NCBI GenBank assembly: GCA_009193035.1
Contig: SWDT01000232.1
Coordinates: forward strand, 1 to 64,000
DNA: 64,000 bases
Reading direction: 5' to 3'
From: Halicephalobus mephisto
Taxonomy: Eukaryota; Nematoda; Chromadorea; Rhabditida; Panagrolaimidae
Shown: in pieces, positions 35,122 through 45,209 of the stretch
How positions within the stretch are numbered: the stretch's first letter is position 1
Layout: every line of letters begins with the position of its first letter
Program-made: the position numbers and the translations under genes
Notes under the pieces: model-generated
Told to the model about the DNA's origin: nothing
What the model saw: only the letters and a program-made list of their open reading frames with translations
Databases searched by the model: none

Positions 35122-36212
35122 TTATTTCAAATAACTTGTTAAATCAAAGGCTTTCTGGCATTCTTTCTTCTCAATATTGATAAAAGTTACTTTGTGATGT
35201 TTCTTCAGATACATAGCATGGTAAATGGGCAAGTAATTGGAATCTGGAGCGTTAAATTGGTTCAAAAAGTCCTTGATATAGTCTTGACTTTCCGTTCGGA
35301 ATCTATGAAGCTCTGCATCAATTTGACAGAAGGCTACTCCTTGTTCGTCTAATTTCCCTCCAGGCAAAAGTTCTTTGAGAATGCTTAATTCGACACCTTC
35401 AATATCAATAGTCATATAGTATATGAATCTTTGTCCAATGTAAGTGTCTAAGAGATCAATAAATGGAACCACTGTGACGTTCTTATTAACATACTTAGTG
35501 TTTTCGCGAAGTTTTAGAGATAAAGTACCGGCTTCCATTCCTGGAACCAAAAATAAATATCAAATTTAATCATTTTACAAGTGCGCAATTTTCGTTGTGA
35601 TAAGTCTATACATTTTTAGAACGAAAATTTGCAATCCTACTTTCAGAAAAGTCCAAAGAAGCAGACTCAACAAAAACTAAAGTTGTTAAAATTTCACTTT
35701 CCATTACGTTTGTTTCTTGTAAAAAACCCACCGACTCCATATGGAATGACTTTACCGAAATTGGCATAGTCAGCATATTGATCAGGACTAGCTTCAATTC
35801 CGAAAAACTTGCAATTCGGATGTTCAGACTTGAATTTCTTTTCCGCCTTATCATCTGCTCCGATTCCTACAGTAAGCCAAATACATTTTTCTTGATCAAA
35901 GTCAGGTTTCATTGGCAAAAAAACCTTATCTTCTTCAAAGTAACTCGCTCTTAAAAAATCGAATTTCACAAATGGCAAAAGACGAATGCAGTTGTCAAAG
36001 TTCTCAAAATACGTAAAAGCTGTAGTGGAAGTTTCGAATCCTTCCTTGGTGCATTTCCGGAATATTTGAATAACTTTCTTCTCAGTTGTAGTTTCTTGTT
36101 GCAGTACACTACTTTTTAAATAATTAGGTTGATTGCTCACAAAAACCCAAACAAAGAGAACAATCAAAACTATTCCGGTAGAAAAAGAATTTTTGAAGTT
36201 TCTATGGTTCAT
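35122..36212 (-). CDS. FkbM-type methyltransferase-like membrane protein
   Basis: Three exons: 35732-36212 (donor GTGGGT), a 36-nt microexon 35641-35676 (ACTTTAG / GTAGGA) and 35122-35540 (acceptor GGTTCCAG), all phase-compatible, 311 aa. Residues 11-27 are a hydrophobic anchor (TGIVLIVLFVWVFV) after a basic N terminus, giving a type II topology. The core reads WLTVGIGADDKAEKKFK, CKFFGIEASPDQYADYA, then FIYYMTIDIEGVELSILKEL. This order (glycine-rich SAM loop, acidic strand, DIEG) is that of the nematode-expanded FkbM/Methyltransf_21 group. The substrate is unknown. AATAAA overlaps the stop codon. It is convergent with the bestrophin gene and fairly close to a second, unrelated-looking DIEG methyltransferase at 29660. 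Confidence 0.87.
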
Positions 36213-36904
36213 TTCTGAAAACGATAATATAAGTCTCAAATTCCAAACTTTCAATTCCTTTTTTCTCTGAAATATCACGGCTTATCTCATATTTTTCGAA
36301 CATGGGAAAGATATTTTTATATATTAGCAAATCTAAAAATGATTTTAGAATGTGATTAATCACTATACAAGAACTATTACTTTAGCGTAGTCAACAATGT
36401 GACAAATATATAATACTTTCCCCATGAAATGTCCCATAACTAATATATGACGTTTAATGTAACTTTTGTCAAATATTATGATTTTTGGAAGAAAGTGTAT
36501 CGCATTTGTACCACAAATCAGCGGTACAAATTATATTAATTTATGACAAATTAGTCAATAATGACTTTAAACACTTTCTCCTCATTTCCCAAAGATGTTA
36601 TTTCAATATGTTTAAGCAATTTACAAAGAGGAATGTTAAGTACACTTTTATATTGTAAGAAATAAATTAATGTCATGACAAAAAGAACATGATTTTCGAG
36701 TTCTTCATATTAGAAAACACTATCTTTGATCCATTATCAATGGTTTATTTTCAAGTACTAGATTTTTAACTTCTGCCCTTGTACTCTACCACAAGCGGTT
36801 CTTAATTAAAAAGCCTATCATCAGTAAATTTTTTATATCCAGAAACCTCACTCTCGCTCATCTATTTATAGAAATTTCGTCATTTGTAAATGTTGCACTA
36901 CATA

Positions 36905-36916
36905 CCCCCCCCCCCC
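36905..36916. repeat. Homopolymer C12 tract
   Basis: Twelve consecutive C residues followed by TACTCCGG. Poly(G)/poly(C) tracts are scattered through nematode genomes and need a FANCJ-type helicase (DOG-1 in C. elegans) for stability. Confidence 0.85.
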
Positions 36917-37267
36917 TACTCCGGAATGACAGGTCAAAAATTCATCACCAAAAACTCAGGACTTCTCAGACCTTAACATGTCTATGAAAAGACAAAATTT
37001 TATCAGTTAGATGCTCCAAATGATACTAAACATTTCGTTTATAAACACCAGTAAATGGATATTATATCGAGCATTGTCAGTGATTTCTTATAATGAATAT
37101 ATTGCAACCCAAAAAAATATTTAGATTCTCGAATAAGAAATTGAAGAAACTTCTATAGAACCCATTATGGTTTTTGCAATAAATTTCAGATGAGAGGAAC
37201 TTTCATCACAAGATGTTCACTTTAGATATCCGGTCGTCACAGGAATAGAAAATTTAATACTTTAACA

Positions 37268-37492
37268 TTCCAAAGATTGACTGTAAGCGAAGTAGTTTTT
37301 TACAGAACTGTAAGTGCTGGTTTCAACAGTATATAATAACGCTAAAAAATCAGGTTGAATACATGGAAAGTTAAATTTCAAAATTAACTTTTTATGTACT
37401 GAACCACATTTGTTCAGCAGTATTATATACTATTGAAACCAGCACTTACAGTTCTGTAAAAAACTACTTTTCTTGCAGTCGATTTTCGGAGT
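37268..37492. mobile_element. Foldback MITE with arms of about 80 bp
   Basis: The left arm (about 37268-37345) and right arm (about 37412-37492) are near-perfect inverted copies. The core ACAGAACTGTAAGTGCTGGT pairs with ACCAGCACTTACAGTTCTGT, and homology extends outward through GATTGACTG/CAGTCGATT. The loop of about 65 bp is unique. No coding capacity. Confidence 0.8.
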
Positions 37493-38050
37493 ATTAATGG
37501 AATTGCAGTAAATCAATTCAGAGCTTCCGTGGTAAACATGATAGAGTCAATTTAGGGACCCCGTTGAGTCACGGAAGACCATTAATTGTTACTGTACTTC
37601 CACATCATGACCACATTTTAGTTATGTCAACAATTAGCGACAAAAAATGGCAGACATCCTTATTCGGCAGTTAGCGCAGCCGGTTGTAGACCGATTTATT
37701 GGAAGATAAACAATTAAATTGATATTTTTGATCCTGTCAGGCTTTTAACGCATCGGTTGATTGGGCGGGCCTTGTATCTCCGTGTAGAGACCTCGCAAAG
37801 ACCAAGTTCCATTCTACGTGCTTAATGCAAAGATAACATACGGAAGCTTAATTGTAACATGTTCAACATTTTATAGATTTTGGAATAATAAATAGGTTGG
37901 TATATAACATCCCAAGATTCAATTCAATTTTATGTATAGAAAATTATTTTGAGAAAGTTTTTGCAATTGGGTTGGGAAAATCACCATAACTTAATGAATA
38001 AGAACCTTAAGGAACCTCTTCTTACTTGTGACAACAAATTTTTCTCTCTT

Positions 38051-38945
38051 ATGATATATGAATAGTTAAATCCCACTAATTCTGGGCTAAATGAAAGTAG
38101 TTTGAGCACATACCCCAATATCATCCATATTAAACTTTTCCAGCCCTTAGAAGTTAAGGAATCAAATCTAGCGCATTTTATAAAATAATATCAGTTGCAT
38201 AATTGCTTGTTAACATATTAAACTCTTTACGTCCACTTTTGAAAGAGTATTTTTGACTAATATCCTAAAAAGTGCAACGCAAAGTAATTCAAGCAACATA
38301 AAGTCTGATTTCTTTAGATTTTTTTATTTCTTGCTTATTAGCACTATGAATTTAAAAAATATCTATTAGAATAATGAAATGTAGAATTAAAAAAACTAAT
38401 ATATGGAACACTTTGTTAGGAATTTTTCCTACATTTCTAATATTGAGCTCTTAATGTTCAGTTTGTTTAACCAATTTCAGAGGTTCCTTCATTGTTGATA
38501 CTAAAATAGTTTTTAATTTATTTCCATCAAATTTTATAACATTTGATTTCAATTCACAATTTATGATAATTGTTAATTTCTGTCCTTTTTTGTTTGTCAG
38601 TCATCTATATATATATATATTTAAAAAGTAATTAAACATTTTAAATCATACGAAAGCAGAGAAAATGAAGATGTTAGGTGTAATTTGGTGCAAAACTTAT
38701 GTTGATATTTTAAAATATATTTAGTGATTTTATTCCTTAAAAATTGAATAAGAAGAATGTCGGATTTGCAGCATAAGATTATGCAATCTACATTGTTTAA
38801 CAATATATGGAAAAGATGGTCTTTAAATACCCTATCAAAACTATCCTATAAAAACAATATTAGGGATCGTAAAGTAGTCTGTTATATCTTCTGTTAGGAA
38901 TAATCGGAGAATATCGTTCACACATCACTTGATAGAAACTTATAA
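38051..38945 (+). repeat. Dispersed about 0.9-kb repeat, copy 1
   Basis: The first 160 bp (TCCCACTAATTCTGGGCTAA onward) is nearly identical to 46552-46712, and similarity continues in patches to about 38945 (AGGGATCGTAAAGTAGTCTG, AATATCGTTCAC). Same orientation as copy 2. No transposase or reverse transcriptase motif seen, so it may be a nonautonomous element. Confidence 0.75.
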
Positions 38946-39549
38946 TAGTATTTGAACACAATCAATTGCTAATTTAGTCATTCTCTCTTTAGCTTTCCCC
39001 CAGTCAACCATGTGAATATTGCTTTTTTATTTTTATTCAAAAAACAAACAAATAACCAACAATTTTTCGTGGAAAATCAAGTCATATCCGTCAAATATCA
39101 ATTCTAAAAATAATATCCTTTGATATTAAATGTAATCCAATCCATAATTTTCTCCACAACATTAGGTTCAATGAAGTGATAGCCACTATGGAAATTCTTA
39201 TTTATTGAATGAATTTCTAGATCATTTTCATATATCTAAAACAATTTGATACATAAATTCACAGCCGAATCACTTATCCTTCATAGCATATCTTTGAACA
39301 ATTAGCATCTGATTGAAATTTCTTTGTTATCCTTGAAATAATAAATTTTTTAACTTCTTAAAAGTCTACTTTTTTGTTGGAATCCTTGCATTTCACAAAA
39401 AGTATTTCGATAATCTTGACGGTAAAACAGTCTTATGTCTTCTGCAGAGATATATAGTATTTAATTCATGTAAATTGGTAGCTAACGTTCTGTCATTAAT
39501 CTATCTAATAATTAAGATAATTACAGTAGATGATTTTTTAAGTTTTTAT

Positions 39550-40211
39550 TCACATTTCATTAAGCAACCTATAACACATATTTTGAAGCTGATGAAATCT
39601 ATGAATTAAGGTTACATCTATATTTTTTTCATTCCGGATGGGCGTTTCAGGGAAACTATAAAAAACACGAACCAATAATTGGAATAATAAAGGCAATTCA
39701 CTCTGAGTGACGTTGTGGGCATACAGTATCTTTATCCACAACTTGGTTCTTTTGTCCAAGTCAGTTAATTTATGATTTTTAGAGAATTTCAAAGCAGCTT
39801 CCAGGAGGACTTTTTCGTCGTTTTCGATGAGGTACTTGACGGATCCGTGGAAATCTTCTTTACAGACTTGAATCAAGGACTCCAAGACTTGAGCGAAAAT
39901 GACATGCTCTACTGATGACAAATCAAACTCAGAATCTTTAGGTTTCTCTATTTTATCTCCCTTCATCCCGATTTTGAAGCAGCGACGGAGACGACAAGAT
40001 GAGCAGTTCAGAATTAAGACTTCTGAAAACAGTTAATTTATAAATTTATGAAATTAGTCTTACTGTCATCGTCGCACTTGTTCTTCAAATTTCTGCAAAT
40101 TAAAGGTCTCGGATTCAGAAGCTGTCTTCTGAAGAAGATGCCACAGGCAGCACAGGCTTGAGCGCCATATCTGTTGCTGATTGTAAATGCGGAACAAATT
40201 TCGCAGTCCAT
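39550..40211 (-). CDS. Short nuclear hormone receptor (nhr family)
   Basis: A DNA-binding transcription factor of the large nematode NHR group. Exons 40064-40211 (donor GTAAGA) and 39550-40022 (acceptor GTTTTCAG) give 206 aa. The first C4 zinc finger runs CEIC...CAACGIFFRR (nematode-type P-box) and the second CRNLKNKC...CSSCRLRRCFKIGM; the intron lies between its two cysteine pairs. The remaining about 125 aa contain helices typical of the start of a ligand-binding domain but stop after LLNEM, far short of the usual length of about 350 aa. ATG 40211 sits 4 nt behind a TTTGCAG acceptor, supporting trans-splicing and this start. AATAAA overlaps the stop. It is either a naturally short receptor or one truncated by mutation. 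Confidence 0.88.
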
Positions 40212-40229
40212 TTTTCTGCAAATGAATGA

Positions 40230-40565
40230 CAAGTAGAAAATTCTGAAAGAGGTTAAAGTAAGATTACAGATCTCCGTAAGGCTGTTGATATATTAAATAG
40301 GAATCAAGATTGACGGTAAAAAATTAAACATCAATAATTTAGAACTTTAAGTTTAGGTTGTTGAGAAATTTCCCGTTCAGGAGCACCTAAGTATTATTCT
40401 CTTTTTCTTCAGAAGCTACAGTATTTTTAATTTTATATTTTCAGCATCAGTAGAGATTTAGGCAACTTTCCGTATACAAATAACGATTGAGAAAGTTTGG
40501 ATTTATTCAATTTTAATCAAAAAGTGTAAAAAATTAAAGTCCTCTAAGTACTCCCAAGTGGAAAC
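40230..40565. other. Upstream region of the nhr gene
   Basis: AT-rich sequence with no recognised features. Confidence 0.4.
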
Positions 40566-40567
40566 TT

Positions 40568-40739
40568 TACACACAAAAAGTGTAACTTTTGGATTAGAAA
40601 CAAATGGAAATCGTCACTATTAAGTTACAACTTTCGTCACAAATGTCAAATATTCATGACAAATGTGACGATTGTGTTACACTTTTATCACATTACACAA
40701 TTGTTACGGGTCCAAAAGTTACGTTTTCTTTTGAGTGTA
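40568..40739. mobile_element. MITE-like element, copy 3 (single unit)
   Basis: About 172 bp from TACACACAAAAAGTGTAACT to TACGTTTTCTTTTGAGTGTA, with the family interior (AAATCGTCACTATTAAGTTA, TTTCGTCACAAATGTCAAAT). It is a solo unit in the same orientation as the 23383-23730 pair. Confidence 0.75.
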
Positions 40740-40744
40740 TCAAT

Positions 40745-41170
40745 ATCACTAAGCACGGTCAAAATGATTTTTTAATTTAAATTCTAAAAAACGAAAGCTA
40801 TAAATTCATGTTTATATACTGTAATAAAAGAGGAATTACGGGAATTTTACTAAAGAAGTTTTACCAATTACATAGTTTATCGTATTTTTAAAAATATTCT
40901 ACGAATGAAATTTCTGTAAAAAAATTAATGAATAAAGCAAAAAATTAATTAAATTCATTTTTCATTCTTTGAGTAAATTATTATTTTAAATAAAAACTAT
41001 GTTTTTGAGGAAAACGACATCAGAAAAAGTTTCATGACTCTAATTTGAGAAGAAAATGATCGAAACCAATCAGAAAACAGTAAGGACAGATGTTATCAAA
41101 TCATGCGTCTGAATTCAATTCTCTGTTAAATCAAAAATTGATGGTCAGAATTCGAAGTTGGAATTTAAAC
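40745..41170. other. Gene-free stretch
   Basis: AT-rich sequence between two MITE copies. I see nothing coding. Confidence 0.4.
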
Positions 41171-41175
41171 TTTGG

Positions 41176-41526
41176 TACACGCAAAAAAGTGTAACTTTTG
41201 GTCTCGTAACAGTCGCGGAATGTGACAAGAAAGTTACACAATCATCACGTTTTTCATGGATAATTGATATTTGTGACGAAAATTACGACTTAATAGTGAC
41301 GATTTCAGTTTGTTTCTAATCCAAAAGTTACACTTTTTTGTGTGTACTAACGAATGCAAATGCTATTATTATATGCGATTTTATACAAATTGCCTACCGT
41401 GACAAAAAAGTTACATAATCATCACGTTTTTCATGGATATTTGATATTTGTGACGAAAATTGCAAATTAATAGTGACGATTTCAGTTTGCTACTAGACCA
41501 AAAATTACACTTTTTTGTACACTAAA
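41176..41526. mobile_element. Composite MITE, two tandem units, copy 4 (inverted)
   Basis: Two tandem units (about 41176-41347 and 41349-41526) in reverse orientation to the pair at 23383-23730, sharing even the internal junction (ATGCAAATGCTATTATTATA). The terminal inverted repeat is TACACGCAAAAAAGTGTAAC / GTTACACTTTTTTGTGTGTA for the first unit. Confidence 0.8.
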
Positions 41527-41529
41527 AGA

Positions 41530-41980
41530 CGACTCGGAATTCATGTTTCGATTCAAAAAGTTCATATGTCAAGTTCTATCAATTTAGGTATGATTTAGCA
41601 CAGTTTTTTGAAAAAACCCGTGAATGTCGTCTTAGCGCGAAAAATTCACGCCCTAACCTTGAATTCTGATTATCCACTTGAATAAAGCGGAACAGAAGAG
41701 AGAGTGAATTTACTGACCTATTTTCAGCAATATTATTACAGTAAATAATGTTTTGAAACTTTCTTATAGTTCGTCATCCTTACAGTATGAAGTATAAGAA
41801 TTCGATCAATTTTTATATTTCCGTCTTCAATCAGATCGGTTAAAAGTACAAAGTTTTCATATAAGACAAAAACCTTAAAAGGGATATTACTTTTGAGAGT
41901 TTTTCTAGGATAGTAGAAATGACGATCGGTGTCGGAAAACTAGATCTGGCCTCATCTAGTGCGAAACTAATATGGAAGGA
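41530..41980. other. Gene-free stretch
   Basis: Unique AT-rich sequence upstream and downstream flank of the tRNA-like unit. No gene seen. Confidence 0.4.
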
Positions 41981-41985
41981 AAAAC

Positions 41986-42057
41986 GTCTCTCGGCAGGCA
42001 TCGAACCCGCATCGTCTTGCTATCCGGGCAAGTGCTTTTCTCTTAAGCTATGAGAGC
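41986..42057 (-). pseudogene. tRNA-like gene with intact Pol III signals but abnormal anticodon loop
   Basis: The minus strand folds as a tRNA: D stem GCTT/AAGC, anticodon stem CTTGC/GCAAG, T arm GCGGG-TTCGATG-CCTGC, and a partly mismatched acceptor stem. Box A (TAGCTTAAGAG) and box B (GGTTCGATGCC) match the consensus fully, and GTTTTT follows directly as terminator. The anticodon loop is CCGGATA: position 33 is C, not the near-invariant U, position 37 is T, and the D loop lacks GG. It may be transcribed but is unlikely to decode normally. Confidence 0.55.
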
Positions 42058-42064
42058 GACCTCT

Positions 42065-44005
42065 TCCATTCCATTCCTGGGAGCAGAATCGTTTCTCCTG
42101 AACGATCGCTCCTTTCTCGCTACGCTTAATGTCGCGACAATCGAAAAATCAATTTAATTTTTAATCCATTTAATTATACACAAGTGTCATATGTGAGTTT
42201 TAATTGATATACTGTAAGCGCAAGTTAATAAACAAATTAAAAGTTAAAATTATTTTTATTCTAACTTCTGGAAAAATTTCTATTTGTGAATTAGACATCA
42301 GATATTGGTAAATTGATAGTTGTGAGTCTCTTATAGTCAGAAAGTTCGAAATTTTAAAGATTAAGTGGATCAAATTAAAAAATAGAAATTGCGAAAACTT
42401 CCATTAATATTTGTAATAATCGAGTAAATACAAAACTACACAAATTGTTTCACAAGGATTAACACACAAGTTTTTGAAATGCTATTTTGTAATTTTTCGA
42501 ACTTTAGAAAATTAACAACACAAACTCCCATTTTAATACTTATTGATTTTTGAGAATTTAAGAAAAAATCTTAAAACTCATTTTCGGTATATATTTGTAA
42601 TCGGGTGTATTTAAACAACCATAATCTAGTTGTTCTTTATTATCGTAATATTTAATTCGAAATATCATTTCAACAGTAAAAAATCTATCAGAAAATCCAA
42701 AAATTTATGATAATTTTATGTGATTTTCTAATTTGCAGTTACCCTGATATTTTCACATTTCTGCAATTATGCAAAAAACGAAAAAACGCGTGAGTTAAAA
42801 CTCGGTAGAAAGGTTTTAATTCTTCGAATTCGCACATTGTATCAAAGTAGAGTGACATTTAAGTGGTAAAAGTGATTTTAAATGACAATAAAAATTCAGA
42901 AGTTCCAAAGAGAAAAGTTAAAGACCTTTATAAAAATATTCGAAAGTGATATAAAGTAATCGGTATTCTCCAACTTTACACTGGGTACCAAAGATCGAGT
43001 GTTTCACGTTTAAGATCATGAACGGGCTAGAAACACACGTAAGTGGGAATTACAAATATATTTTCCGATCTTGTCAAATTCATCGAGTTCCAACTTTTGA
43101 AAAACTATTACCTTGTTGGAAACGCCCTAGGAAACATCAGCCATGATATGAAATTCCGAAAAAGAACTAACTTCTCCCCGAGACTCCAAGTTATCCGTAC
43201 AAATGATCTCCGTTCACGTTCAATTCGAGAAATGCACGTAAGAGCTCGCAGGTATACATAGTTATCTTGTTTTGCCTTTGTTTATCTCGTTTCTACCAAG
43301 ATCAATTGAGATCCATGGTACTTTGCATAATCATTCTAAGAAATCTCCGAATTGTATTGAAGCTATTGCTTCAAATTACTAGGGAAGATAAATCTGTACC
43401 TCTTATATATTCAGCATATTAGATCATGGGGAAAATTGAAAGTAGAGTGAATATCAAAAATGCTATTCGACTTATACATTGATTGTCATGTGTCATGAAA
43501 AGCAAATTAGCTTCCGACGTGGGATGTTCAGAAATCCATAAAAGTTTGGTTGTTCTCAAGGACGAACAGCGCTAGGATCGGAATCCCAGTACTTGAAAAA
43601 AACTCGCCAAATCCCCCATCACCATGTGGCAGAAAAGTAGAGATACTGTTCCTTAAGTTTTCCCTTGTGTCTTGTGACTAAGTGATTTTCTATGATATCG
43701 TAGTGTATTTTGTTATTTATTAGATAAAGAAGAAATATTTCCTAACTAGAAACCTGTGTGAAACACGTTACTGTCCGTAGCATGATGAATAATTGATTTC
43801 TGAATGCTTTGAAAGAATTATTTTTGATTTATTATATAGTTTCAAATGATATTTTCGAGAAAACGAAACAAAAAAATGGACTTTAACGTCATTGACTCAG
43901 TCGTTTAAAAATGAATAATATTGATGGATTACATTGTAAGGAATTCTGGCTTCTTCCCTTAATTGACAATTGTTAACTGGTCACTTTATTCCAGTAGTCA
44001 ATAAT
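42065..44005. other. Gene-free stretch
   Basis: No gene recognised. A 72-codon plus frame at 43043-43261 has no family resemblance or splice context. A GC-richer patch at about 43500-43640 is unexplained. Confidence 0.4.
43985..43990 (-). terminator. Poly(A) signal
   Basis: Minus-strand AATAAA (context TGGAATAAAGTG), 21 nt beyond the TAA that ends the SCC frame at 44011. Confidence 0.6.
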
Positions 44006-44010
44006 ACAAA

Positions 44011-44157
44011 TTAACAACAACTCTTCGCGACGTCGTCCGGTTCTGTAGCGTCGCTTCTCTTTTCCTCTGATTCTTCCTGTGGTTTGGCACGCAAATTGAG
44101 TTTCTGCATCTCCAGGGTTTCCGTGTTAGGAGTCTTCTCGCTTTCTGCGACATACAT
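44011..44157 (-). CDS. Small ORF or terminal exon ending in SCC, possibly a Rab-like C-terminal tail
   Basis: This is a 48-aa frame rich in E, K, S and P (MYVAESEKTPNTETLEMQKL ... PDDVAKSCC) with much higher GC than its surroundings. It is followed by AATAAA at proper distance. The double-cysteine end is like geranylgeranylated Rab GTPases, whose hypervariable tails look similar. Directly upstream, in another frame, is MIIGNKANEKIHREIS (about 44180-44230), reminiscent of the Rab NKxD region but with N for the conserved D. This suggests a decayed Rab-like gene with a frameshift, or a terminal exon whose partners I cannot find. An in-frame TGA lies 15 nt upstream of the ATG. Confidence 0.35.
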   Translation of the reverse strand: MYVAESEKTPNTETLEMQKLNLRAKPQEESEEKRSDATEPDDVAKSCC

Positions 44158-44329
44158 CTTTAAATTGAATCTTCACATTACTAATTTCTCTATGAATTTT
44201 CTCATTCGCTTTGTTGCCAATTATCATTGAAAAATATTTATATGTTCTAGATTCTACTGTATTCTCTGAACACTTGGTTCTATAAAATTGCTCATTAAAA
44301 GTGAAGGAATTTTCAAACATGCCGGATTT

Positions 44330-45030
44330 CCTTTCAATGATAAAAAATTTTTTGGGAGTACTTTGGTCCTGTCAGTCATCTTCTCCCACTCAAATGATAT
44401 CTTCTCTTCAGCATATTTCGACAAACTTAATTTTAGTATTTTTATTTCCTATTTACGAACTTACACCAATGATCCACTTGACTATCAGAACTAGTTGGAT
44501 TATTCCAAATTCGAAAAAAGTCGTCACTTTTATGAAAAACAATGAGTGTTCTTGGAATTAAAACGAAAGTTATTTTTTAAAATTTGTCTATCTGTGGATT
44601 TCTGAATTTGGAAATCCGATAAGGGAACAAAATAATTAACAAAAATAAAGTATTTATATTGTAACAATATTATAGGAATTTTTGCACGTAGATACGGTAT
44701 AGATAAATTTTTCAGGTTACTGTAATAAAGATCTATTGAGAAAGTAATTTTAGTTGAAATCATTTTTAAAACAAATTGGACTTCATTATGTAATTTTTTA
44801 GATACTTATTCAGAATCCACTTTTATTTTTGATAAATATTTTTTTGGAATAAGAATATAAAATCAATCTTCGTCAAAAAAACGTAATTATTTATTTATTT
44901 GTCGAACTTTATATTATTCATTTTAAAACCGATAAATTTTCACATCAATGTTATTAAAAATAATAATTTGTTAAAATTAATTTTATTTTTTTATTAATTA
45001 TAATTATTCGATTGGTTTTTGAAAACCCAA
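44330..45030. other. Gene-free stretch with short open frames
   Basis: Overlapping short frames lie on both strands at 44288-44560. None has a recognised domain or convincing splice sites. Confidence 0.35.
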
Positions 45031-45033
45031 ATA

Positions 45034-45205
45034 CAGTGAAACCTCGCTAAAAACAACCCGAAGGGACGGCAGAAATGTTTTTTTTACAGAGGAGTTGCCT
45101 TTATCGAGGGGTTTACTAGGGGAAAATCCACAGTAGGGGTCGGAACCGAGTTGTCTTTAAAGAGGATTTGCTTTTATCGAGGGTGTTTATATCGAGGTTT
45201 CACTG
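45034..45205. mobile_element. pogo/Tc1-mariner-type MITE
   Basis: 172 bp with terminal inverted repeats CAGTGAAACCTCG and CGAGGTTTCACTG, flanked on both sides by TA (45032-45033 and 45206-45207), the target-site duplication of Tc1/mariner-like elements. The ends match the common pogo-type terminus. The interior is noncoding and partly palindromic (TTTATCGAGGG, twice). Confidence 0.9.
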
Positions 45206-45209
45206 TACT

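Larger units (their letters stand above)
36280..39540. other. Repeat-rich intergenic region
   Basis: No coding sequence recognised. It holds a poly(C) run (36905-36916), a foldback element (37268-37492) and the first copy of a long dispersed repeat (38051-38945). Confidence 0.5.

Noticed and set aside
37655..37810. Possible structured RNA (GC-richer patch)
   Set aside because: No cloverleaf, box A/B pair or known ncRNA motif could be drawn.
43043..43261. 72-codon plus frame
   Set aside because: No splice context, no family resemblance, surrounded by noncoding DNA.
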